Assembly (NCBI RefSeq): GCF_000769075.1
Contig: NZ_JRFC01000014.1
Coordinates: 390,382-454,381 of the forward strand
Length of the DNA: 64,000 nucleotides
Source: Porphyromonas sp. COT-290 OH3588
Lineage (GTDB): Bacteria > Bacteroidota > Bacteroidia > Bacteroidales > Porphyromonadaceae
Reading direction: 5' to 3'
The notes below the pieces were generated by a model. That model was given only the letters and a program-made list of their open reading frames with translations. It was not told the origin of the DNA and searched no databases. Each line of letters starts with the position of its first letter. Position 1 is the first letter of the stretch. The translations under genes and the position numbers were made by a program. Below, one piece after another: positions 53,578 to 63,400 of the stretch.

Positions 53578-54063
53578 CTAATCCTCGGGGATAGCGATGT
53601 CTACCGACTCTGGCTCCTTATCCGCCACGACGAACGTGATGATGTCACTCAGAATCGCGGAGTGCCCCTCGTTGAAAACCCTAAGGGTAAGCGTATAGAT
53701 CCCATTGGTCAGCTGTTCAACAGCCTTGGGGAAGACCTGTACGATGCCGCCTACGACGAGGATATCACCAGAGGCTACAGCTTGGCGGAACTTATCCGCA
53801 TCGCCTCCCTCTTTGGCCTTAACGTCCTTGAACTCATAGTTGATGGGGTTAGTCCCCGATATACCTTGAATGCGTAGCGACGTCCATGGCGCACCAGTCT
53901 TGGCTCGTATCGACTCAGGATTAACTACTCGGTAAGCGTAAATCGTATCGGGTGCGAAGTTGGCATCACGTGTTTCGAGATAGCCGATAGGCACGTGCTT
54001 GCAGGCTCCCAGAGTCAAGAGGCAGCACAGCACTGCGAGGCTTGATATATAAAACGCTTTCAT
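53578..54063 (-). CDS. SusC/D-associated lipoprotein, unknown
   Basis: The 161-residue product has a signal peptide and lipobox (LTLGAC, Cys at residue 21). The mature part is beta-rich (LRIQGISGTNPINYEF, DILVVGGIVQVFP, NGIYTLTLRVFNEGHSAILSDIITFVV), consistent with an immunoglobulin-like or PKD-like sandwich. It starts 3 bp after the fasciclin-like lipoprotein gene and belongs to the SusC-SusD transcript. Accessory lipoproteins of this kind usually sit on the cell surface beside SusD and help bind the substrate; that role is inferred from position. I know no exact family. Confidence 0.75.
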   Translation of the reverse strand: MKAFYISSLAVLCCLLTLGACKHVPIGYLETRDANFAPDTIYAYRVVNPESIRAKTGAPWTSLRIQGISGTNPINYEFKDVKAKEGGDADKFRQAVASGDILVVGGIVQVFPKAVEQLTNGIYTLTLRVFNEGHSAILSDIITFVVADKEPESVDIAIPED

Positions 54064-54066
54064 TGT

Positions 54067-54693
54067 CTACAAATCATTTATTCGGTAGTGATAGGGCAGC
54101 GAGTGTACGATACCCGTATTAGTCGTGATGTCGGTGGAGGCAATACGTGTAATCTTCTTCGCAGCAGACGAAGCTACATAAATCGAATACGGCCCTGCAT
54201 TGGGAATATCTCCGTAAGGCTCACGGAAGGTAAAGATCCACAGCTTACGCCCCTCCATGGTCTTATATTCCTTACCTCCAGTACCGATGATCTGGTCGGG
54301 GTCTGTAGAGCGACGGCCATTGGGGATATCAGCCAGTTTATGACGCCCGGGTATAATCGAGATCTTGAGGAAGTATGCACAATCTTCTTTAGGGATATCC
54401 GTCACACGCTTATAGCCATTGGCTAGCATATAGCTACGAATGCTATGGTTAGTAAAGCCAAAGAAAGTCATATCCTTGCCGTACTCACCTTTTCCCTCGA
54501 ATACCTCGACCATCTCTGCGTGCTTGATCATCAGGCTCAGAGAGTCCCAGTTGTAGGAATCGGTCTGCAGATAGCCCCAGAGCGTCGTGTCGTGATTGCC
54601 ATTGACGTCGCCCGTATCTATCAGATTGTATTTAGTACAGCTAGACGTCCCGACCAGCAGTACTGCCCAGAGGGCATAGATGAACTTCTTCAT
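54067..54693 (-). CDS. Fasciclin-like lipoprotein of the SusC/D cluster
   Basis: The 208-residue product has a lipobox (VGTSSC, Cys at residue 19). The mature part resembles a fasciclin domain: SLMIKHAEMVEVFEGKGEYGKDMTFFGFTNHSIRSYMLANGYKRVTDIP, broken over residues 54-105, followed by ILK-like and GTGGKEYKTMEGRKLWIF segments. Fasciclin domains mediate adhesion or ligand binding. Its ATG overlaps the SusD stop codon by one base, so translation is coupled. It probably forms part of the surface complex. The domain call is from pattern likeness, hence moderate confidence. Confidence 0.72.
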   Translation of the reverse strand: MKKFIYALWAVLLVGTSSCTKYNLIDTGDVNGNHDTTLWGYLQTDSYNWDSLSLMIKHAEMVEVFEGKGEYGKDMTFFGFTNHSIRSYMLANGYKRVTDIPKEDCAYFLKISIIPGRHKLADIPNGRRSTDPDQIIGTGGKEYKTMEGRKLWIFTFREPYGDIPNAGPYSIYVASSAAKKITRIASTDITTNTGIVHSLPYHYRINDL

Positions 54694-56243
54694 TATTTGG
54701 TATATTTTGACCAGTATATATGTTGTTTGATGAGCGTATTGATGATACGCCCGTCCTTAGTCCTAGAGGCTGTCGAGGGGATTGGTAGTACCAGTGCTCC
54801 GTCATTGATCTCCTGCTGCGTCAAGACTTGGAACTTACCCTGTAGCTCCTGACGAACGTAGCCATTGCGTAGTACATCAAAGTAACGCTCGTGCTCACCG
54901 AAGAGTTCACGCTCACGCTCTCTGAAGATCTCTAGCTTCAGCTCATCGCCAGAGCCTGCATAGTCCGCCAGGCCTGCACGGCGGCGAATCGTATTCAGAT
55001 CGGCAAGAGCCTCCCCCGTGAGGCCAAGCTTGGCAGCATTCTCGGCACGCAACAAGATAATATCAGCCAAACGCCAGTAGGTATAGTGGGCATCAATTGT
55101 ACGGAAGCTCTTACCTAGACTAGAGTCCTTGTCCACATTATAGACTGCCTTACGCCACTTGTATAGGAAAGCATAGCGAGCAGCAGGTTCGCTGGGATCC
55201 TCATCGGCATCATTGACAGGGTAGAAGAAAGCTACACGCCTAAGATCTGTAGGTTCAGGATAGAGTCGCTCAGTAACCGACTTGCGGTAAATGCGCAGAG
55301 TTCCATTGACAATATCCCCCTTGGTCTGTGACTCATTGACTGGCCAGCCAATGTAGCTAGTGGCAGGCATTGGCGAAACGGAGTATTCGCTACGATACCT
55401 ATCAAAGATAAGTGAGAAGATCTCTTCAGGATTCTCCTCCTCGGGCGATGATAGCCTCTGGCAGAGCTCCTCGGGCGTTGCACACAACTGGTACGGTCCT
55501 ACCTGACCATCAATCAGCATCGAGGCATAGACCATCGACTGCTTATACGCCTCCTGAGCATCGCCACCGAGCTTATAGAGCTCGATAATGCTCCCCTTCC
55601 ATGCATAGAGGTGAGCCAGTAGCGCTGCGCTAGTTCCCTTGGATGCAAACTGCTTGTAGCGTATGAGGCTACCAGTTCTATCCGTCAGTTTATCGTGAGT
55701 GGGTAGAATCTCTAGTGCCTTCTTGGCATAGTTGATCGCCGCATCTATTACCTCAAGCTTGCTAGAGAGGGCATAATGCTTGATGACAGTAGAGTTCTCT
55801 GTGATCACAGCCTCGCCAAATCTCTGCGATAGGGTAAAGTAAGAGAACCCTAGGGCAAAGTAAGCCTGCCCCATGTGGAAGTTGCGACGCTCGGGAGTAA
55901 GATCTTGGGTCAGATGGATATTGTCGAGAAGCAGATTGCTCTCAAAGATTGCATCGTATAATCCCTTCCAGCCTTCGCCCAAATGATTCACGACCGTTTG
56001 GGGGTTCCAGACACGTAATGAAGGATATACACTCTCGTCTGCTATAGCTCCAACGAGGTAAAAGGGAGATGTTCCACCGAAGTAGGAGTTCAAGAAGAAG
56101 TGTATCGAAGCTGTGGTTGCGTTGAGCTCCTGCTCTGTCTTGAAGGCTGTATCGTAGGTCAGGTCATTCTCCGTGACCAAGTCTAGGCTGCACGACGAGA
56201 GGGCTAGTACAAATGCCAATGTTGCACCTATGATATATTTCAT
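54693..56243 (-). CDS. SusD/RagB family outer membrane lipoprotein
   Basis: The 516-residue protein is the surface lid partner of SusC. The signal peptide ends in a lipobox (LALSSC, Cys at residue 18). The SusD fold is seen in AFKTEQELNATTASIHFFLN near 33, GWKGLYDAIFESNLLLDNI near 85, FHMGQAYFALGFSYFTLSQRFGEAVI near 115, and the C-terminal DLNTIRRRAGLADY and FRERERELFGEHERYFDVLRNGYVR signatures near 415-465. The frame extends nine codons upstream, but the ATG at 56243 gives a proper lipoprotein start. It begins 7 bp after the SusC stop. The ligand cannot be read from sequence. Confidence 0.95.
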   Translation of the reverse strand: MKYIIGATLAFVLALSSCSLDLVTENDLTYDTAFKTEQELNATTASIHFFLNSYFGGTSPFYLVGAIADESVYPSLRVWNPQTVVNHLGEGWKGLYDAIFESNLLLDNIHLTQDLTPERRNFHMGQAYFALGFSYFTLSQRFGEAVITENSTVIKHYALSSKLEVIDAAINYAKKALEILPTHDKLTDRTGSLIRYKQFASKGTSAALLAHLYAWKGSIIELYKLGGDAQEAYKQSMVYASMLIDGQVGPYQLCATPEELCQRLSSPEEENPEEIFSLIFDRYRSEYSVSPMPATSYIGWPVNESQTKGDIVNGTLRIYRKSVTERLYPEPTDLRRVAFFYPVNDADEDPSEPAARYAFLYKWRKAVYNVDKDSSLGKSFRTIDAHYTYWRLADIILLRAENAAKLGLTGEALADLNTIRRRAGLADYAGSGDELKLEIFRERERELFGEHERYFDVLRNGYVRQELQGKFQVLTQQEINDGALVLPIPSTASRTKDGRIINTLIKQHIYWSKYTK

Positions 56244-56250
56244 TTGTCTA

Positions 56251-59200
56251 CTAAAATTTAATATTAACACCTAGCGTAAACCTGCGGTCTAGAGGATACT
56301 CTCCGCCCGTATCTTCCCCTTCACTCTCGGGTACCAGCTCGGGGTCTAGCCCAGAGTAGTTCGTCAAGAGGAAGAGGTTCTCACCCGTAACGTATAGACG
56401 AACGTCCTTGAGAGGCGTACGTTTGATCCAAGCCCCCGGGAGTGCATACGAGAGCGTCAGCTGCTTGAGGCGCGCATAGCTCACATTCTCGATCTTGGAG
56501 TCCAGAACCCCATCGAACTGACCCAAGTAACCAGTATCTGCAAACTCCAGAGATGGATAGTCCGTTTGATCTCCAGGCTGCTGCCAGAAAGTATACTTGG
56601 TGTAATCGTTCTTGATGACCCCGAAGTTCTTGTCAAACCGGAATGCCTTGTTCTGTACCGTGTTGAGCATCTTGCGGCCAATAGAGAAATTAACCAGAGC
56701 TGTCAGGGTGAAGCCCTTCCAGCTAAGCTGGTTCGTCCAGCCTCCATAGAATAGAGGTAGCGTAGAGCCTGCGTAGTACAGGTCTGCATTGTTGATAACC
56801 CCGTCACCGTTCTGATCCTTGATCTTGCGACCACCTACGCGCAGTGGATAGTTCTCATTGCCAAAGTATAGAGGAGTCTTCTTACCCAGCAGATTGTAGT
56901 ACTGAGGGATCTGCTCTTCTCTCTGCACGATACCCTCGTCTTGGAAGACATAAAGACCATAGAGCGGACGCCCTAGCACACGACCAGCATCGTCGATATT
57001 GGTGTGTGAGCGCATGAAGCGGTTCCAGTTGCTCGAGATATTGAAACGTGTAGTCCAATTAAGCTGTTTACCCTTGATGATCTGTCCGATAAACTCAAGC
57101 TCTACACCTTGGTTCTCGATCTCTGAGAGGTTACTCCACACATCGCTCAACAAGAAAAAGTCACCGGGCAACGAAGCAAAGGCGACCAGTGCACTCGAAT
57201 ACTTGTGGTAGTAGTCTAGTTTGACCTTGTAACGATAGTTGAATAAGTCTACATCGAGCCCGAAGTCGTACTGGTCACTTTTCTCCCAAGTCAGGTGCGT
57301 ATTGGCCAGTGTAGTTGGAGCTAGACCAAGTGTACCGAGGAAGATATTAGTCGAGCCCATAATCCCATGAGCCAAATAGGGTTCGTTGAGCTTCTGCCCC
57401 GAGCGTCCCCAAGAAGCCCTAATCTTACCGAAGCTGAGCCACCAAAGATCTCTCATGAAGCGCTCCTGAGAGAAAGACCAGCCTGCCGCCAGAGATGGGA
57501 AGGTCGCCCAACGCACATCTCTACCGAAAACAGAAGAGCCATCTACACGCAGAGCCCCCTCGAGCAGATACTTCTGATCGTAGTTGTAGGCTACTCGAGA
57601 GAAGTAGCTGATCATGGCCTGCTCCTTGAGGCTAGCCGTGAAGTCTTGTAGGTGAGTAAAGTTGCCAGCCTCATCTATACGAGACTTAGGCCAGTTGTCA
57701 CCGGGATAGCGAATATGGTTGCTGGGCCCTCCTCTAGCCGTACCAGAAGCCGCCTCTTGAATATCCTTGTAGAAAGCAAAACCCACAAAAGCATCTATAT
57801 TATGCGCTCCCACGAGTTCACGCTTGTAGTTGAGCAACGTTTCGGACTGAAGGGAGGTCATTCCCCCTAGACTCTGACGTGCTTGGCTAAGTCGATCTTG
57901 GGTCAAGAAAGATGGCGTAAACTCGGTATTACTGGTTCGGTAATGGTCCACCGAAGCCGAGGAGTTGAGGCTAAGCCCCTTGGCGATGTTATAGTTGAAG
58001 CCTAACTGTAGGCGTCCATTATAGTTGTAGTTCTTATTGACGATATTGCGGAGCTTATTGATCGCCTCACGCTCGATCACAGTCCCCTTACCGGGCAAGA
58101 ACGGACTTATACCACGAGGATCTACCTGCAGTACGGTCTTGGCCCCTGCGATATCCGTGTAGGACATATTGACACGAGTGTAGGCACTGAGCTTTGGGGT
58201 AAGGTTAAAGTCTAGGTTGGAGATGAAGCTAAAACGATTAAACTTGGAGTCTACCAAAATACCCTTCTCCGAGTATAGCCCCGAGCCTACCATATAGCGC
58301 ACATTCTCCGTACCGCCAGAGGCGTGCACATCTGCCCTGCTGACTTGGCCTATCTGGAAGATTGATTTCCACCAGTTCGTCTTGTTGTTATAGAAGGCAT
58401 TGAGCGAGTCCTGCATATGTACGGGGATACCCGTAATAGCAACGTCCGTGCTACCATTGTTCCACAGGTAGTCGTACGAAGACTCCAAAGGCTGATGCCC
58501 CCAAGTATCGTTGTGACTCTTAGGCATGACAGACTTCTCGGTCTGCCAGTCATAGTAGCCCACTCTATGCTTTTTAGCCAACAGCAAGTTGAAGTCTCGC
58601 TCCCCCTTACCAATGATCTGTAGAGGTGTTTCTGGCAGATAAGAAATAGACTGAGAGAAATTGACACTAAACTCAGGGCGCCCCGAGCGGCCTTTCTTGG
58701 TCGTGATAAGAATCACCCCATTACCTGCACGAGAGCCGTAGAGCGATGCCGATGCAGCATCCTTGAGTACCTCGACAGACTCGATCGTCGAGGGATCTAG
58801 ACCTGCGAGCATATTGATGCCAGTATCACCCGAGGTGTCCGACTGCACTGGGACGCCGTCTACGACGAAGAGAGGGGAACCGCTATTGATATTCGCACCA
58901 CCAGCCTGACCGAGTGTATTGTGTCCTCGGATAACAATAGATGAACCAGAGCCCGGTCTACCAGAGGACTGAATAGCGACACCTGATACGTGCCCCTGTA
59001 GCAGGGACTGCAGAGAAGGCGCAGTAGCATCCTTAAGCTGGTCCGACTTGATCGAGGAGATAGAGCTCACCACTTCACGAGTCTTGCGCTGGCCATATGC
59101 CACGACCGAGACCTCCTCTAGCTCCTTGGTAGAGCTCTTGAGTACGACTTTCATCGACTGGCCAACCTTGTAGGCAACAGTCTGGGTAATATAGCCCATA

Positions 59201-59532
59201 GATGAAATCTCGAGGTTACCAGTAAGGCTAGACACTTCGATCTCAAAAATACCATCTAGGTCGGCCACGACTCCCTTTTTAGTCCCAGCGACCACGACCG
59301 TTGCCCCCGGTACGCCCTGCCCAGAGGCATCACGCACCACACCACCTACACTGAGGTGCTTTCTCTGGCTAGAGGCAGAGGGCTTACTCCCATTGGTGGT
59401 CTGTGCCACCATTGGAGAGTATACCAGAGAGCAGATAGCCCATAGCGCAACCATCGAGAGTAACCTACGACCAGAGCCAGATAGTCCCACTCTCGTATGC
59501 GTACCCAAGCAGCTAATTTTCTTTTTCCGCAT
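56251..59532 (-). CDS. SusC/RagA family TonB-linked outer membrane protein
   Basis: The 1093-residue importer works with SusD to take up large oligomers. A long signal region (residues 1-44, ending SPMVAQ) is followed by a carboxypeptidase-regulatory-like domain at about 60-135 (VGGVVRDASGQGVPGATVVVAGTKKG) and the SusC signature KELEEVSVVAYGQRKTREVV near 145. The plug contains LLQGHVSGVAIQSSGRPGSGSSIVIRG, LFVVDGVPVQSD and IESVEVLKDAASASLYGSRAGNGVILITTKKG. A 22-strand barrel ends RRFTLGVNIKF. No carbohydrate-active enzyme is nearby, while proteases are, so peptide import in the manner of RagA/RagB is more likely than glycan import. The ATG at 59532 is used because the longer frame enters the leader. 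Confidence 0.95.
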   Translation of the reverse strand: MRKKKISCLGTHTRVGLSGSGRRLLSMVALWAICSLVYSPMVAQTTNGSKPSASSQRKHLSVGGVVRDASGQGVPGATVVVAGTKKGVVADLDGIFEIEVSSLTGNLEISSMGYITQTVAYKVGQSMKVVLKSSTKELEEVSVVAYGQRKTREVVSSISSIKSDQLKDATAPSLQSLLQGHVSGVAIQSSGRPGSGSSIVIRGHNTLGQAGGANINSGSPLFVVDGVPVQSDTSGDTGINMLAGLDPSTIESVEVLKDAASASLYGSRAGNGVILITTKKGRSGRPEFSVNFSQSISYLPETPLQIIGKGERDFNLLLAKKHRVGYYDWQTEKSVMPKSHNDTWGHQPLESSYDYLWNNGSTDVAITGIPVHMQDSLNAFYNNKTNWWKSIFQIGQVSRADVHASGGTENVRYMVGSGLYSEKGILVDSKFNRFSFISNLDFNLTPKLSAYTRVNMSYTDIAGAKTVLQVDPRGISPFLPGKGTVIEREAINKLRNIVNKNYNYNGRLQLGFNYNIAKGLSLNSSASVDHYRTSNTEFTPSFLTQDRLSQARQSLGGMTSLQSETLLNYKRELVGAHNIDAFVGFAFYKDIQEAASGTARGGPSNHIRYPGDNWPKSRIDEAGNFTHLQDFTASLKEQAMISYFSRVAYNYDQKYLLEGALRVDGSSVFGRDVRWATFPSLAAGWSFSQERFMRDLWWLSFGKIRASWGRSGQKLNEPYLAHGIMGSTNIFLGTLGLAPTTLANTHLTWEKSDQYDFGLDVDLFNYRYKVKLDYYHKYSSALVAFASLPGDFFLLSDVWSNLSEIENQGVELEFIGQIIKGKQLNWTTRFNISSNWNRFMRSHTNIDDAGRVLGRPLYGLYVFQDEGIVQREEQIPQYYNLLGKKTPLYFGNENYPLRVGGRKIKDQNGDGVINNADLYYAGSTLPLFYGGWTNQLSWKGFTLTALVNFSIGRKMLNTVQNKAFRFDKNFGVIKNDYTKYTFWQQPGDQTDYPSLEFADTGYLGQFDGVLDSKIENVSYARLKQLTLSYALPGAWIKRTPLKDVRLYVTGENLFLLTNYSGLDPELVPESEGEDTGGEYPLDRRFTLGVNIKF

Positions 59533-59693
59533 ATACCTTATTTTAGTTAAAATTGTAGTTATTACATTGAAAAACAAAAAGACCTCTGACCTACAACTGG
59601 TTGAGGTAAAAGAGCAAAGGTTATTCACTTCTGTATCAAGTCTGGTTGTCTTTTACACTACAAGTCTTAGGCTCATTGACCTAGCGATGCGTG

Positions 59694-59723
59694 CAAATAT
59701 AACCCTTTTCAATTAGTTTACAA
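59694..59723 (-). promoter_or_regulatory. Promoter of the SusC/SusD cluster
   Basis: On the minus strand TTG-N19-TATATTTG matches the Bacteroidota consensus. It implies a leader of about 155 nt before SusC, long enough for small-RNA or attenuator control. Confidence 0.75.
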
Positions 59724-59971
59724 CCCCTCCCAGTGAGGCAAGCCCTGCTGTAACCCTAGATGCTAGTAAAACAAATAATTAGCAAAGTAAACAGCCCTCA
59801 CCAAACCTAGTTCTAATGGCCAATCTAATAAACTAAGCAGAGGCCAAACTCCTTAGACCAAACCCCACTCACAGCGGCACAATAACGATTAACAAAAAAA
59901 CACATATCAGACTACATTCATTGCTCCAAAGAAGCTGATGTGCATAAGCTGTGGACAAATTGCTCAAATCT

Positions 59972-60222
59972 CAGATTAGCCCCTAGAAAGCTCTAGGCTG
60001 CGTCCAAACCCACTGGTGGCACTCAGCCGCATCCGAGATAAAACAACCCCTTAAATCGACACAAGTATAATACGCTAAAAATTAGATATATAAGAAAACT
60101 TCCGAGCGAGTTTTAGGCGTTTTATGACACACTTTCTGCTATTTCTTCCCATCAATCTTTTGGTATTAGTGGACATATCTCAATGAATGTGCCCATCAGT
60201 CTGAGAAAATCTTCCCTTCAAT
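59972..60222 (-). repeat. Dispersed intergenic element, copy 6
   Basis: On the minus strand module B is 60222-60141 and module A 60054-59972, with an 86-nt spacer. Module B has TTGAAGGGAAGA and TTGATGGGAAGA at its ends. Module A has CGCAGCCTAGAGC and CTAGGGGCTAAT. The rest of 59724-60381 is AT-rich and holds no gene. Confidence 0.8.
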
Positions 60223-60381
60223 ACTCCAAAAGCACTACATAGCCCTTTATAAACTACTAGCACATTCCATAAAATTCTCCAATAATCCCTTAACATATCT
60301 CAACACTTGAGTAGAAGAATAGACGTATTAGAGTCTACGTTTCTGGCAGACTGTACAGAGGCTCTTTGGGGATAAAACAGA

Positions 60382-60422
60382 TAAGGCGGTATGACGAAAT
60401 CTATATCTCGACACACCGCCTT
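60382..60422 (-). terminator. Terminator after the T9SS protease gene (shared hairpin family)
   Basis: TAAGGCGGTATGACGAAAT pairs, with mismatches, with ATCTCGACACACCGCCTTA. It lies 25 bp after the stop on the minus strand. Confidence 0.75.
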
Positions 60423-60446
60423 ACTACACAACTTGCAATACAGATA

Positions 60447-63400
60447 CTAATCTACGACGAATTTGGTGCTACGCCCGTCCTCGGTTTGTACGAAATACAT
60501 ACCAGCAGGCCACCCAGTAGCATTGAGCTTTACCGAGCTACCGACTGCCTCTACTTGATGCATCAGACGACCATCTAGGCTGTAGATCTTAACCAAACTA
60601 TTAGGAGCGACACCCTCTACAACGGCTTCGTAGCGTACGGGATTGGGATAAACCGATAGGTCTGTCTTAGGAGCGAGCGCATCAAGCCCTGTATCCTTGG
60701 ACTTCTCAAATTTAGCCACTACATTGAGCGCTTCGCTACCTACCCAAACCTCACTGCTTGGATAGATTTCCTTGCCATTGACAACTAAGGAAGTCAGGCT
60801 ATAGCCTTCTTTAGGATAAGCATCTAGCCAAATGACAGACTTCTCTTTCACGGTCTTCGTTCCCTCGGGGTAGCCATAGAGCTTTACCTTACCGGGGCCT
60901 TGATTAGAGATTGTGACAGCGACCTCTCTACGAGCACTAGGAGCATCGAGGCTAGTGGGTACACTCTCATAGACGGGGCGAATGGAGTAGGCTGAGAGGT
61001 TAGTCTGCTTGGGCGTATAGGAGAACGACTGTTTGCCTGCCTCAGCCTGCACAGTAGCCTCTTTCTGCCCTCCCACGATCACATCGTACGCTATAGGACG
61101 AGGCAGAGCTGGCAGGGCAGAGGAATATGAAGGGACATCAGCGTCCTTGAGCTCTTGCTCCAAAGGCGTGCTGCTATTGCTCACAATCAGCCTAAAGGCC
61201 ATGTTACCCTGCCAAAACTCTGGGAGGAATTTGTGTACACGGCTCATGAAATAAATCTGGTACCACTCCTCCCGGCTATTGACACTCGCCATAACGAGAG
61301 GGCCAACGAAGCGATAGCGCTGATCTGTTTCCTCTAAGCGCATATACGACATGGAGCTAGGTTTTTGGTTATTAGCTGTTTCAAAGCCTACTCTTAGCAT
61401 ATACTCGGGATAGACCTTGAGAGGCTCATCAAGCTTAACGGTAATCCAACCAGACTTCCAGCTACTGGGAACCTTTACTATCAAGCGCCTTTTGTAGAGC
61501 TTATCATCTGGCCTAGGATCCGCAAACGAATTGGGACGAAAGACAGGCCCATTACCATGATCTAGATTGATCCTAAAACTCTCACCCGCCTTACGAGGGA
61601 GCACTTGTATCTGGGTAATATAAGCCGTAGCATATTGGAGGAGATCTCTTGTGTGATACAACGAACCAATAGGCCACTTCTCAGCAAATTTGATAGATCC
61701 TTGCGTCGCAATCTGCACGCCCTCATACTTAGGAATGTAGGCAGTAGGGATTGAGGCAAACCGAGGATCATCAGCATTGCGAGGCACACGAGTCCACTCT
61801 TGGTATAGTACAGGCTCCTGCCACTGGATTGTCTTATCTACGACACTAGGCTTGAGTTCCTCTGTCAATTGACCTAGGTAAACTCCAACGGGTTCGCTCC
61901 ACGAGGTCCAATCAGTGCGTCCATTGTCTTGTACGAGAACTGTCCTTACGGAGTAAGCCAAGTCTGCATCGGCACCAAATTGGGCGTCAATATCATCAAC
62001 ATAGGTATAGAGCAATTTGCCTGCTGTATGCTCAATACGCTCTAGAATAACCTCCCCACGACGTATGTCGTAGTAGAGCTTACCGCTACCAGTACGATCA
62101 ACGTCCTTGGGACTGTGCCAAGTGAGCTGAACGAGATTTTTCTGTTTCAACGATCTTAGTGCCTCTACCTTGGTCACAGGGTACAGATAGCGATTATCCC
62201 CTCGATAGGTTCCTTTGAGGCTAAGAGCCTTCCCCTGAGTCTTAGGGTCAAGATAGATATCCATGCGCTTATCCGCCCCTTTGTCCTTAAACTTATCCCA
62301 GTGATAGGCAAGACGTCCGTAGAAGCTCTCGGAGTTTGGCAGACATTTGAGTGTTTCTTGCCCGCCAGTAAGCGTGCCGACGAGTAGATTGGTCTTAGCA
62401 TCGAAGAGGCTGCCACCAGAGGATCCGCCTTCAGTTTCGCCGTGAGCGAAGGTCATGACCAAGTAAGCATTCTCGGCCCCTTTGTTGTGGCCGTCCCATT
62501 TGTCTACTCTGGGCTTCTTGTCGAAAACTGCGATCTTCATAGCATCTCCTAGAGGGTGGTGCAGACTAACTCCCTTGTCGGGGACTTGCTCCTGCCTATC
62601 CCAACCACTATAATAGACTCGATAGCTCAGCGGGATATCTTGATTAAGCTTGAGTAACATACCATCTGAGTACTCATGCATAGGCAGATAGGCCAGTTTA
62701 CTACAACCCACAAGGCTTTTGGCCTCAATACTACCGATCGTACTACGGCTACAACTGGGCTTGATGTAGTGAAAAGAGAAGACCCAGCGATTAAGATCCG
62801 AGGGAGGGAAGTTGTAGGTGCCCTCCTTATGAGCAGCACAGTGACCTGCCGTCACGATATAGGGAGCGAAGTCTTCGTTCGTATTATTCAGGAGGGTTCC
62901 CGAGCACATCTCGATATGTGATCCCTTTTTGAGCAGGATCTGCACGATGCTATTCTTTTGGTCGTCCCAGCCTTCGCCCTGTTCGCAGTTGGCATCGACT
63001 TGGCAACCCGTGCGCTCCTCGTCCTCGCCAGCCTTCTGATAGAGTGCATGCGTCTGCAAGTCATAGTACAAGTAGCCCACAGCATCTATGATGATGCGAG
63101 GCAATGGGAGCGCTTTGGGCGCTTCGTACTCTAGAATGAGCTCTTCGCCACGTATGGGCTCAACGGCAAATTCGCCTCCACTCGGGTTAGTCTGATCGGT
63201 ATAGGCTCCCAAAATAGTCGTCCTATCCACATCATAAACATAGAGCTTGCCACCACGAGGGATCTCAAAGCGACTAAAAAACAGGTAAATAGACTTGGCA
63301 TTCATGCCCTTGATCTGCATACGATAAGTGACGCTGCCATCTGCCAGCTCGGTACGGACGCCATCTCTAATGAGATTGTAGTCTACTGCGATTGCCTCAC

